From assembly GCF_011683955.1 (NCBI RefSeq), contig NZ_JAAQPI010000006.1:342319-406318 (forward strand): 64,000 bases of DNA, read 5' to 3'. Positions 50,966-59,425 of this stretch are shown here, one piece after another. The DNA is from Pseudomaricurvus alkylphenolicus (GTDB lineage Bacteria; Pseudomonadota; Gammaproteobacteria; Pseudomonadales; Cellvibrionaceae). Each line of letters opens with the position of its first letter. The first letter of the stretch is position 1. Both the position numbers and the translations under genes were made by a program. The notes under the pieces are model-generated. The model was not told the DNA's origin. It was given only the letters and a program-made list of their open reading frames with translations, and did no database searches.

Positions 50966-52348
50966 TCACAGCTTCCAGTTACCTACCTCTTCCACGCTTC
51001 TTCGGTAAGCTGGTAAACAATACCAGAATAGAGCTGCCCCTAGTGGATAGAAGATTGCATTAACAGTAGCGATCGAATAGTTGAGTGACTGATCATCCTG
51101 AAATAAAAAGTCTGTAAACGCTGCTAAGATACTCGTGCCGACCGCCATTCCCAGTATGTTGGTTACAAAGATATAGATAGCTGTCGTTTGACCGCGTAGC
51201 TGATTTGGCGTAATGATCTGGAAGCTCACGGCAATTACACCAAGATAGGTCATCCCCAGGAACACCGTAGGCCATAGTAGGCCAATGGTGGCGTCGGCGC
51301 TCCCCAAAAGCGGCGCCACCGTCGAAGGCACTGCGGCTGCCAGTGAAGTATAGAGTATGGTACGCACGTAGGCATCCTTGTGCCCCCGACGTTCCAACTT
51401 GGCAGCTAACCATGGGCCAAACATCACGCCTAAGGTAGCCGCCACCAAATATATCATTCCGAAAGCAGATCCAGCTTCACTCTTGGACAATCCATAGTTT
51501 CTGGTCAACATCTCCGGATACCACGCCGCACTGCCATAGCTGGCAATTGAAATGCAGGAAGAGCCAATAAATAGCGGCCCATATACACGTTTCCGTTGCC
51601 ACAAGAAGCCAAGAGCTTGCTTCAACGAGAATCCGGCTTCCATAGTAGAGGATACTTTCGATACCGCCACCCCCTTACGCTCGGGTTCAGGAATCAGACC
51701 TAGAAAAAGGCAGAGTAAGAATCCAGGAACACCCACCGCAACAAACGTCGCCTGCCATGGTTCCAAAGTACCCAAAAAGGGAACGGATAGCTGAGGCGTG
51801 CTATTGAAGTAATCGTAAAGAGCACCGCCGATGACCAACGCCAAACCACCTCCAACAGTGACGCCCACTTTATAAAAAGAAAGCGCGTAACCCAATAAAT
51901 TCGGACGAAAGCTGTCCGTGATGATGGAATACGCTGAAGGAGTTAGTCCTGCTTCACCAACTCCCACCGCCATACGCGCCAAAAAGAGTTGAGAGTAGGA
52001 TTTCGAAACACCGCAAATAACAGTAGCAAGACTCCAGCTGAAAACAGAACCCATAATAATCACCCGTCTCGAATACCGATCAGCCATACGTCCGAGCGGC
52101 AATCCGGCGATCGTGTAGATGACGGCGAATCCAGCCCCTTGCAATAGACTGAACTGAAAGTCGCTTATTCCAAATTGGTCACGAATGGGACCAACCAGCA
52201 ATGACAAAACCTGCCGATCGAGAAAGGACAAAACATAGGCAGTGAATAATAGCCCTAGCGAAAGCCCTGCAACTCCTAACGGAGGGTAGCCGTCATTAGG
52301 GACGGTAATTTCTGATGTATCTGCGGTACAAGTCGTTACTTCCGACAT
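50966..52348 (-). CDS. MFS transporter (spinster/GudP-like)
   Basis: 460 residues with 12 membrane helices. The loop 2-3 motif is GLPLGRMADRYSRR, the MFS signature, and an acidic/arginine pair lies in helix 1 (SFLDRQVLSLLVGPIRDQFG). This subgroup is common beside catabolic genes for aromatic, terpenoid or steroid-like compounds. Weak ribosome site. Ends 31 bases upstream of the MBL gene, likely one operon. Confidence 0.88.
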   Translation of the reverse strand: MSEVTTCTADTSEITVPNDGYPPLGVAGLSLGLLFTAYVLSFLDRQVLSLLVGPIRDQFGISDFQFSLLQGAGFAVIYTIAGLPLGRMADRYSRRVIIMGSVFSWSLATVICGVSKSYSQLFLARMAVGVGEAGLTPSAYSIITDSFRPNLLGYALSFYKVGVTVGGGLALVIGGALYDYFNSTPQLSVPFLGTLEPWQATFVAVGVPGFLLCLFLGLIPEPERKGVAVSKVSSTMEAGFSLKQALGFLWQRKRVYGPLFIGSSCISIASYGSAAWYPEMLTRNYGLSKSEAGSAFGMIYLVAATLGVMFGPWLAAKLERRGHKDAYVRTILYTSLAAAVPSTVAPLLGSADATIGLLWPTVFLGMTYLGVIAVSFQIITPNQLRGQTTAIYIFVTNILGMAVGTSILAAFTDFLFQDDQSLNYSIATVNAIFYPLGAALFWYCLPAYRRSVEEVGNWKL

Positions 52349-52403
52349 AATTATTCGCTCTATTTCTATTGTTTTAAGCTAATGAAAACAATCCTATCAA
52401 TTC

Positions 52404-52526
52404 TCAATCAGAGATGGGTTTAGCTGAATATTCAGCAATAAAAAGCTCCGGAAAGCCCCCACATCGGAAGAGGCTTATCGCTACCAAGACGATTACAGCT
52501 AACGTGAGTAACGGAGTATAGTACAT
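52404..52526 (-). CDS. putative 40-residue membrane peptide upstream of the MFS gene
   Basis: ATG at 52526 has AAGGA 6 bases upstream, a better ribosome site than the MFS gene itself. The product begins MYYTPLLTLAVIVLVAISLF, one clear membrane helix, followed by a short polar tail. It stops 55 bases before the MFS start on the same strand. Too short to assign; it may be a transporter-associated small protein or a relic. A 14-bp palindrome, GCTGAATATTCAGC (52423-52436), lies within it. Confidence 0.4.
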   Translation of the reverse strand: MYYTPLLTLAVIVLVAISLFRCGGFPELFIAEYSAKPISD

Positions 52527-53500
52527 CTATTTTCCTTCATAAATATTGGATGTCGAGTCGCTTACGGAACAATCCAGCACCGGACTAATGCGTGTGAATC
52601 AATTATATCGCCACCCACCGTTAATAGCAGAAATAGGCGTGATCACCCTCTCTCGCCGCTATAGCGCTACAAAATAACACCAAGGACAAAATAGTCGTTT
52701 GTCGGCTCCAGTTACTCGTTAACCGCGAAAAGAGTAGCATACGGTGTAGGCCAGTCCTGGCGACACCTCCAATTCTTCACCCGTCAGATACAGATTAAGC
52801 CTTATTGGCATGATCAACGTGTTTGATAATTTGACGATTCCACCGCATGACTATCCACGGTATTCATTAATTCCAAATTGTGGTGTTTATCGGTATCAAT
52901 ATCCTCCAATGCTCTGATTGAGTGCATCTAGAAAATGTTTGAACTCACTTTTTTCATGCCAGGTCGCAGCATCTGGCATTCATAAAACTGTCCGAATTTC
53001 ACCTCGTAAGTCCTCCGTTATCAATTGAGAGAGCCAATTTACCCCTACCCTCTGGGAAGAAAAAATGTATTTCACGAATAACCTCTATCTATGACGTTAA
53101 TATGCTGCACATAGTCCAGAGCATATTATCCAAAGAAAAGCAATTTGATTCAGTGGGCTCGTTCGCGTCTTCAGCGCCCACCAGCCCTACCCAGACAGAT
53201 CCGGTCTTTCGCCGCAGTCATTGCCTTTCTCCTAGACTAGGCGCCACCGGGGCTTGGCATTTGTATAACACTCAAATCAATCATCTCCGAAACGATTGAC
53301 TAATACGACAATAGATGATGGCCATTCGATTTATGGATAAACTGATTCTTAACTTAGGATCTGAAGTCCCTTCTTATCGGATATCCCTTGGTAGAAATAG
53401 CTGTCATCTACGAAATAGATATTCGATCGATTTTAATTGTTCTCAGTGTGCATTACTCTAACACCTGAGTACATAATTTCTCATCAGCGAGGTCGTTTTC
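52527..53500. other. 974-base gene-poor spacer
   Basis: AT-rich DNA with no credible gene on either strand; short frames have neither ribosome sites nor family features. It separates the minus-strand MFS operon from the plus-strand Nudix gene, so promoters for both must lie in it. Likely decayed sequence of the accessory region. Confidence 0.5.
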
Positions 53501-54037
53501 GTGAACTATTGCAGTCAATGTGGAAATCCTGTCATTGAAAAAATACCTGCAGGTGACAATCGTGAGCGATTTGTTTGCTTGGGATGTGGAATAGTTCATT
53601 ACAGCAATCCCAATATTATCACTGGCTGCCTGGTGACCCATGATGACAGCGTTTTGCTTTGCCAACGATCAATTAGTCCTCAGAAAGGATTGTGGACATT
53701 GCCCGCTGGCTTCATGGAAAACAATGAAACTGTTGCAGAGGGCGCGATCAGAGAAACATTGGAGGAAACCCGGGCAAACGTATCCATCGAAGGAATTTAT
53801 AGCTTGTACGACATTCCACATATCTCACAGCTATACATATTCCATCGAGCAGAACTAGTAAGCCATTCATTCGAACCCGGAGAGGAAACATCAGATGTAC
53901 GATTATTTAGAGAGTGTGAAGTCCCGTGGGACGAACTGGCCTTTTCCATCATTGGTGACACACTCAGACATTACTTCTCTGATCGTCACTCAAAAGAATT
54001 TCCAGTTAGAACAAAAACTTGTTTTGATCGATTATAG
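53501..54037 (+). CDS. Nudix hydrolase with N-terminal zinc ribbon
   Basis: 178 residues from a GTG, with GAGG 7-10 bases upstream. The N-terminus is a four-Cys zinc ribbon (CSQCG and CLGCG). The Nudix box is GFMENNETVAEGAIRETLEE followed by T, with the catalytic REtxEE pattern intact. Similar proteins hydrolyse NADH or ADP-ribose; the family label is NUDIX with zinc-ribbon (COG1051-like). No operon partner except the small ABM gene 70 bases downstream. Confidence 0.88.
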   Translation: MNYCSQCGNPVIEKIPAGDNRERFVCLGCGIVHYSNPNIITGCLVTHDDSVLLCQRSISPQKGLWTLPAGFMENNETVAEGAIRETLEETRANVSIEGIYSLYDIPHISQLYIFHRAELVSHSFEPGEETSDVRLFRECEVPWDELAFSIIGDTLRHYFSDRHSKEFPVRTKTCFDRL

Positions 54038-54107
54038 GACGGCCAGCTTAAGAAGAGTTGCTCCACCGAAAACAATCGATTAACCATAAAACTTGTTGGT
54101 GATTTGT

Positions 54108-54407
54108 ATGATCAGCCTGATATCCAGAATGATAGTCCGTAGCGAGAAAGTAAGAGAATTCGAAGAGCTTTCCAAAAAGCAGATATCTATCGTAGAGAAT
54201 AAGTCTTTCGGAATACTCCAATATACTCTTCATAGATCTCACAAAGATCCGTGTCAATACACCTCGATCCAGTGCTTTTCTGACAGAGCGGCTTTAAAGA
54301 ATTACGCCAACTCTTCAGTGATCGATCAGAGGCGCAAACAGTTCGATGAGTTCTTCGTCGTTACTCCAGCAATTGAAATATGTGACTTGATAGTACGCCA
54401 TAAATGA
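54108..54407 (+). CDS. ABM-domain (putative quinol monooxygenase) protein
   Basis: 99 residues from ATG 54108. It begins ISLISRMIVRSEKVREFEEL and later has QYTLHRSHKDPCQYTSIQCF and FDEFFVVTPAI, the beta-alpha-beta pattern of antibiotic-biosynthesis-monooxygenase domains. Such small dimers oxidise quinols or anthrones, or serve as regulators. Upstream TTG starts exist but lack a ribosome site. Confidence 0.65.
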   Translation: MISLISRMIVRSEKVREFEELSKKQISIVENKSFGILQYTLHRSHKDPCQYTSIQCFSDRAALKNYANSSVIDQRRKQFDEFFVVTPAIEICDLIVRHK

Positions 54408-54627
54408 TTTCGAGACTCTATCGCAATACCAGAAACGCCTTTATTGAGAATTCAGTCAACTATTGGAAGCGGGCTATTTTCCGGTTCTACGGCACAACCC
54501 CAGCGGAACCTGAATCTTCAAGGATCCGAGCCGTATTTTCTGTGCTAAGATACCGACTGATGGGTGTATAGCATAATCCAGAGGGGGTAACCTACTAACA
54601 TCTAAGTAGACCTTCAGCGCCGCATTC

Positions 54628-55788
54628 TCAACAACATACTCTTCTCAACAAGGCCTTAATCGTTTCTACCCCTTCTGGTAAGTCTTCCATCATTCCAAGT
54701 GTTTCAGCGGCTACCACAATGTCGCTTGCAATAGCGTCCAATTCACTAATATCTCTACCGGCAGCAGAAATGGTCGTCGGCAGACCTAATTCCCAAGCCA
54801 ACTTCTCCAGGAAGTCCCCGGCTCTAGTTATGTACTCAAGGGGGGTATCCGTATTATTCTTGATTCCCATCGCATTGTCGATTCGAACTTGAGCTTCGAT
54901 AGTCGAAGTTGCCAGCAGCCTCATTATCGTTGGCAGCAAAACGCAGGACATAACTCCATGAGATATATCCAAAGCAGATTCAATTTGATGGCCAAGAAAG
55001 CGACTGAGACTCCTGCCCTTTGCGCCAATATCAGATGTCGACATCCAGGCGCTGATTTGGCATGCTGCCCGCGCTTCCAAGGAATTCTCCCCGCGGGCTC
55101 TAGGAAGCTCCCGAGTCAGGACAGAAATGGCTTCCAAAGCAAGCGTATCGACATAGGGGTGCGGTTGGTGCGACCAAACGGCCTCCATGGCATAAGCAAG
55201 CGCCTGAAAACCCGTCGCCAACCAGAGCTCATCAGGTGTATACAAGGTTAGGACAGGATCGAGAATAACCGCTTTAGGTGCTGCCCACATATCCGGCAAC
55301 CATCGGATGGTATCCGTCGCCCCCTCCATGCGACCTACCTCCGGTGTAAACTCTCCCGCAGACAAAGTTGTTGGTAGGACTATTTGGGGAATCGGCTCTT
55401 TGGCGGAATCGATGTCTTGACGACCGGTAGCAAGTTTAACAGTGTCAAGAACGCTATTACCTCCAACTGCGATGATGCAATCAACTGCTGAAACAGTTAG
55501 CACCTCATTAAGGGCATTAATGTCATCTTCCGGTGAATACTGTCCACAACTGGAAAAAACTGTAATGTCATCGTAACCAATGGTTTTACTCAGGTGATCT
55601 ACTAAGGGGGTTCTTGTCGCCACACTATTGGATGTTGCGATAATCGGCCGACTAACGCCAAGGTGCCTAAGAATCCGAGGAAGCTCTCCGGCGCTACCTA
55701 CCCCGGAAACGATGCGTTCCGGCGAAACTGGCCGATAGATCTGTAGACCCCCATAGTATGTACGGTACAAGGTTAACCCCTCCTTCAT
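54628..55788 (-). CDS. iron-type alcohol dehydrogenase / maleylacetate reductase-like protein with altered metal ligands
   Basis: 386 residues. NAD(P) part with AVGGNSVLDTVKL (GGGS-type loop) and TLSAGEFT. In the helical half the usual Asp-x3-His pair is Q195 and Y199 (GFQALAYAMEA), while H267 and H277 (GHQIESALDISHG) are kept. Maleylacetate reductases also show changes at these ligands, which favours that subgroup over true Fe-ADH. A role in ring-cleavage product reduction is plausible. It lies 16 bases after the tesB stop on the same strand. Confidence 0.78.
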   Translation of the reverse strand: MKEGLTLYRTYYGGLQIYRPVSPERIVSGVGSAGELPRILRHLGVSRPIIATSNSVATRTPLVDHLSKTIGYDDITVFSSCGQYSPEDDINALNEVLTVSAVDCIIAVGGNSVLDTVKLATGRQDIDSAKEPIPQIVLPTTLSAGEFTPEVGRMEGATDTIRWLPDMWAAPKAVILDPVLTLYTPDELWLATGFQALAYAMEAVWSHQPHPYVDTLALEAISVLTRELPRARGENSLEARAACQISAWMSTSDIGAKGRSLSRFLGHQIESALDISHGVMSCVLLPTIMRLLATSTIEAQVRIDNAMGIKNNTDTPLEYITRAGDFLEKLAWELGLPTTISAAGRDISELDAIASDIVVAAETLGMMEDLPEGVETIKALLRRVCC

Positions 55789-55804
55789 GAAGCCAAGTAA
55801 TCTT

Positions 55805-56674
55805 TTATTCCTCGTTTAACCTCAATCGCATCAATCCCTCTTGCACCGTGGATGCAACCAAATCACCACTTATATTGTAAAAGCTACCCCGACTAAGGCC
55901 ACGGCCGCCACCAGACCAAGGACTATCCAATTGATACAGCAACCACTGATCGGCCCGACAGGGACCATGAAACCAGATGGCATGATCCAGGCTGGCGCCC
56001 TGCAAACGATCTGAATGAACACTCATGCCATGAGGTAGCAATGCAGTACTCATCAGAAACATGTCGGACACATAAGTCAGTAGCGTTCTGTGCAAGACCG
56101 GGTCTTCAGGCAGGGGCTCACAGAGTTTGATCCACAGCTGCCTTGTCGCTGATCGAGGGCCGGGTTGGAATATTCTCTCCAGTTCATTGGATCGGATATT
56201 CCACGCAGAGAAGAAATCTTTATGCTGAAAGCTTCGTTTCGGATAACGCTTTTTTAGCTCAGACCAGATGCTTTCCTGATCTTTTAGGGTATCAGGTGCA
56301 GGAGAATTCGGCATTGGTAGCTGGTGTTCAAGACCTTTCTCCATCGATTGAAATGAGAACGAAGAGTGAAAAATCACTTTTCCACTCTGTTTAGCAACAA
56401 CTCGACGGGAGGAAAAACTACCACCATCTTGAATTAGATCTACTTCGAACAAAACCGGCTTATGCGGATCACCGGGCACCAGAAAATAGGAATGTAGTGA
56501 GTGAATTGTCCGATCAGACAACACTGTTCGCAGCGCCGCGTTAACCGCTTGCGCCATAAGTTGTCCGCCAAAGATTCTAGGTAACGTCGAATTTTCCGTA
56601 AATCCCCTAAAAAGATAGGTATCTAGCTGCTCCACTTGCAAGCTATTGATTAGTTTTTCCGTTGTCGATTTCAC
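55805..56674 (-). CDS. tesB: acyl-CoA thioesterase II
   Basis: 289 residues, the TesB length. Two hot-dog domains: FRGFTENSTLPRIFGGQLMAQA near the start and, later, GASLDHAIWFHGPCRADQWL and VASTVQEGLMR. The catalytic Asp (LDHAIWFH) and Gln (VQEGLMR) of TesB are in place. It releases CoA from acyl-CoA intermediates. Sits between the SDR gene (50 bases) and the ADH-like gene (16 bases), one probable operon. Confidence 0.92.
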   Translation of the reverse strand: MKSTTEKLINSLQVEQLDTYLFRGFTENSTLPRIFGGQLMAQAVNAALRTVLSDRTIHSLHSYFLVPGDPHKPVLFEVDLIQDGGSFSSRRVVAKQSGKVIFHSSFSFQSMEKGLEHQLPMPNSPAPDTLKDQESIWSELKKRYPKRSFQHKDFFSAWNIRSNELERIFQPGPRSATRQLWIKLCEPLPEDPVLHRTLLTYVSDMFLMSTALLPHGMSVHSDRLQGASLDHAIWFHGPCRADQWLLYQLDSPWSGGGRGLSRGSFYNISGDLVASTVQEGLMRLRLNEE

Positions 56675-56724
56675 GTTTCTTTGCTACCCATTCTGTTCTT
56701 CCCTTTATGTTCGGCCCTGTTGCT

Positions 56725-57588
56725 TCAATTCCCCAAAAAGCGATTCACCACCTGCTGTTGGAGTTTCTTTCCGCTCGGATCAGCTTCCGTTTTTAGTTGG
56801 CAAATCTGCTCTGCCCAAGCTGAAGTACGCACTCTTACGGGTGGATCACTGCCGTCTAAACACTGGCAGGCCACCTTCGCTACTTCATCAGCCGTTTGAT
56901 AAGTTACAGATTCGCCGGACTGACGGGAGTTGCTGCTTGCAAAATACTTCTGTAGTAACGGGAGATAAGCATCCTCTCGAAAACCGCCGGTACTTTGCAT
57001 CTTGCTCAACACACTGTTGACAAACTCGGAATGTATACCGCCAGGCTCCACGACGGTAAATCTAATACCAAAGGCCGGAGTGATATAGCTAGCCAGCGAC
57101 TCGGTGTAGCCTTCAACGGCAAATTTGGCGGCACAATAAAACTCGTTGAAGGGCATACCCACCAAACCGCCCACCGAAGAGATATTAATAATATGGCCAC
57201 TCTCAGCACTACGCATAGCAGGCAAAACGGCCTTGGTGCACCTTACCACGCCCATATAGTTGACATCCGTAACCCAGCGAATTTCTTCTTCGCTTGCCTG
57301 CTCGGTCGTTCTGACAAACCCTGCACCCGCGTTGTTTACCAATACATCTATGCCACCATCTGCCTCTATAACTTCGGCGACACAGCGCTCCACGCTCTCT
57401 GTGTCGCAGACATCCAGCTGTTTGATATGGATAGTGACATTTCTCTCGTGCGCAAGATTACACACGCCGTCTTTTTTACTAGTGTCTCTCATCGTGGCGT
57501 AGACTTTGTAGCCTTTTTCAGCCAATAAAACGGCTATACTCGCACCCAACCCGGTTGATGTACCGGTCACAATCGCATTTTTACTCAA
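56725..57588 (-). CDS. short-chain dehydrogenase/reductase
   Basis: 287 residues. Cofactor motif TGTSTGLG near residues 8-15, NNAG block VNNAGAGF, and the catalytic Ser with YCAAK (Tyr-x3-Lys). Classical SDR with a long C-terminal tail. It is the first gene of the SDR-tesB-ADH set. Substrate unknown. Confidence 0.9.
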   Translation of the reverse strand: MSKNAIVTGTSTGLGASIAVLLAEKGYKVYATMRDTSKKDGVCNLAHERNVTIHIKQLDVCDTESVERCVAEVIEADGGIDVLVNNAGAGFVRTTEQASEEEIRWVTDVNYMGVVRCTKAVLPAMRSAESGHIINISSVGGLVGMPFNEFYCAAKFAVEGYTESLASYITPAFGIRFTVVEPGGIHSEFVNSVLSKMQSTGGFREDAYLPLLQKYFASSNSRQSGESVTYQTADEVAKVACQCLDGSDPPVRVRTSAWAEQICQLKTEADPSGKKLQQQVVNRFLGN

Positions 57589-57855
57589 GGTAACTCCTCA
57601 GTAATAACCTTAACCATGTTGCTCTAATTTAACGCTTTACAAGCCTCGGTTATATATGCCGAGCTAACGATATTGGACATAGCCTTCATCTATCGAATGA
57701 ATTATTCGAGAGAGCAGAAACTGATATATGGTGGGCTCATAGTGGCTCTCTCACAAAGCGCCATCTCGGTCAATTAGCAGACCGAAGCTTGGCAGTAGCA
57801 AACACTCAGAAATATGAGCAACAACTCATCATTTCAAGAGGATCAACCCATGTAG

Positions 57856-58083
57856 ATAAAACCTGCCTACACCAGTCTGTATGAGATTTGGGAAGGCAGA
57901 ATTGGATGGACAAGTGACAATTGGGATGTAAGTCTGTGGGGCAAGAATCTTACGGATGAGCACTATATGAGTTTTAGTACAGGGAATTTCATCTCAAATC
58001 TATTTGGGCCCGCAGATAATTACAATCAATGGATCAATGAACCGCGCTCGTTGGGAGCAACAATTCGCTATCGCTCTAAGTGA
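57856..58083 (+). pseudogene. C-terminal remnant of a TonB-dependent receptor
   Basis: An open frame without a start encodes WTSDNWDVSLWGKNLTDEHY and, at the end, NQWINEPRSLGATIRYRSK before TGA. The GKNLTDEHY strand and terminal R-Y-R pattern are those of the last strands of TBDR barrels (the group used in sphingomonad-type receptors). Only about 75 codons remain; a TAG lies directly upstream. A GGCGCC/GGCGCC hairpin follows at 58105-58122 without a T-run. Confidence 0.75.
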
Positions 58084-58174
58084 TAGGAAAACGGAGCCGG
58101 CAATGGCGCCTTATCGGGCGCCCTGAAGGCTTCGGACAAGAGTTCAATTGAGAATAGATCTGTGTAAGATGATA

Positions 58175-58948
58175 TTAAGACAATGCTTCGGCAAGAGAGT
58201 TGATTTGCATTTCATCGGCAATCAGTGTTGGGTTGTTGGGTAAATGTTCAGAAACCCGCTTGAGCCATGCCTTGACGGTTGTATGCATAGCGGCGCTTAG
58301 ATTTTCCTCAAGACCAAACATATAACCCCATACGAGCTGTGGAAAAACAGCAAGGTCAAGCATTGTCGGTTGATCGATACCGCCCATGTAGGGGCCGTCA
58401 CTGAGATGGGAAAGCAGCTCTGTGAAGACTCGCAGTCGCATATCGTCATAACTTTCGTTCAAATCCATGTGATTGGCCATTTGCTGTATAAACGGCGCTT
58501 CACGCAGGAGCTCAGGCCATTTATGGCGAACAGTTTCTGGCAATGGTGTGTGAGCACTGACTAGAGCAGCCAAGCGCCAGGCTCGAAACCGAAAGTCAAG
58601 GCCTATGGGATTTCCATCATTTATGGCAAACCTGAATATACTCGTTAAAAATTTATCACTTATCCAGCAGTCAATTTCATCAATTTTCTTTTGATGTGCT
58701 AATGGATACAGAGGGTTTTCTGGAAACAGTTCGTCAAGCCAATGTGCATGTTCAGAAGATTCGAGACGCCATTCATTATCAATTTCAAGTACGGGAACCT
58801 GCGTGCCTTTATCGTCTCCTAAAGCAGCCGTGGGATCCACAGGATTGACAGGTACATGAGTAAAATCAACGCCCTTATAGTAGAGAAAGCACGCGGTTTT
58901 ACGCACGTAGGGGCTCGTAGCGTAGCCATACAATTTGATAGATCTCAT
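58175..58948 (-). CDS. glutathione S-transferase-family protein
   Basis: 257 residues. Thioredoxin-like N-domain (IKLYGYATSPYVRKTACFLYYKG, in part YATSPYVRK; then GTQVPVLEIDNEWRLESSEH with the cis-Pro and Glu-Ser of the glutathione site) and an all-helical C-domain (PYMGGIDQPTMLDLAVFPQL). Catalytic residue probably Ser in SPYVRK. Possible detoxification or isomerase step; stands alone. Confidence 0.85.
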   Translation of the reverse strand: MRSIKLYGYATSPYVRKTACFLYYKGVDFTHVPVNPVDPTAALGDDKGTQVPVLEIDNEWRLESSEHAHWLDELFPENPLYPLAHQKKIDEIDCWISDKFLTSIFRFAINDGNPIGLDFRFRAWRLAALVSAHTPLPETVRHKWPELLREAPFIQQMANHMDLNESYDDMRLRVFTELLSHLSDGPYMGGIDQPTMLDLAVFPQLVWGYMFGLEENLSAAMHTTVKAWLKRVSEHLPNNPTLIADEMQINSLAEALS

Positions 58949-59425
58949 CTTTACTCCTTTTAATCAGCCTTGGGCGGTTTGAGTAGAGTCATATTATTCA
59001 ATATTTTTCTTGCTTGTTATTCGGATTTTATTAATATGTCAGTAAATTTTTCCAAGTCATTGTATTTACTCAGAAAATCGCCAGCACAAAGCCGGTCAAA
59101 AGCAACTGTCAATGCGGTTTAGAGGCCGGTATTCGGATTTTATTGGCTGAGGGTATTGGCTTCGAAGTGACCATATCCGGGCCAGGCCACGGACCCAATC
59201 CTCCATCGCCGTCAGCAGCGATGTGGAGCACTGGGTTCTATTTAATACGCATCCAGATATCCGCGCCCAGCTGGAATTCAAATGGTTCCGGTCTTGCGCT
59301 AACAGAATCCTTGGATTTCTATAACAACACCTGGAACCTAATCAAATTCGTCTTTTTTGCGTGTGCCACTACCTCAACAGATGGAACAATCGATTACTCA
59401 TGTAGAATAACTTCAGTATACCGCT
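58949..59425. other. 477-base spacer, nothing recognised
   Basis: Frames of 60-120 codons exist on both strands but show no family feature or ribosome site. The GC-richer block 59130-59300 differs from the AT-rich flanks and may be a relic. I assign no function. Confidence 0.4.

Noticed and set aside
52423..52436. 14-bp palindrome GCTGAATATTCAGC as an MFS operator
   Set aside because: It falls inside the putative 40-residue gene and could be chance; kept only as a note beside the 45991 palindrome.
58105..58122. GGCGCC hairpin after the TBDR remnant as a terminator
   Set aside because: The stem is short and no T-run follows on either strand.
59096..59281. 61-codon minus-strand frame before the acyl-CoA ligase region
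   Set aside because: No ribosome site, no family features; composition differs from neighbours but nothing supports coding.
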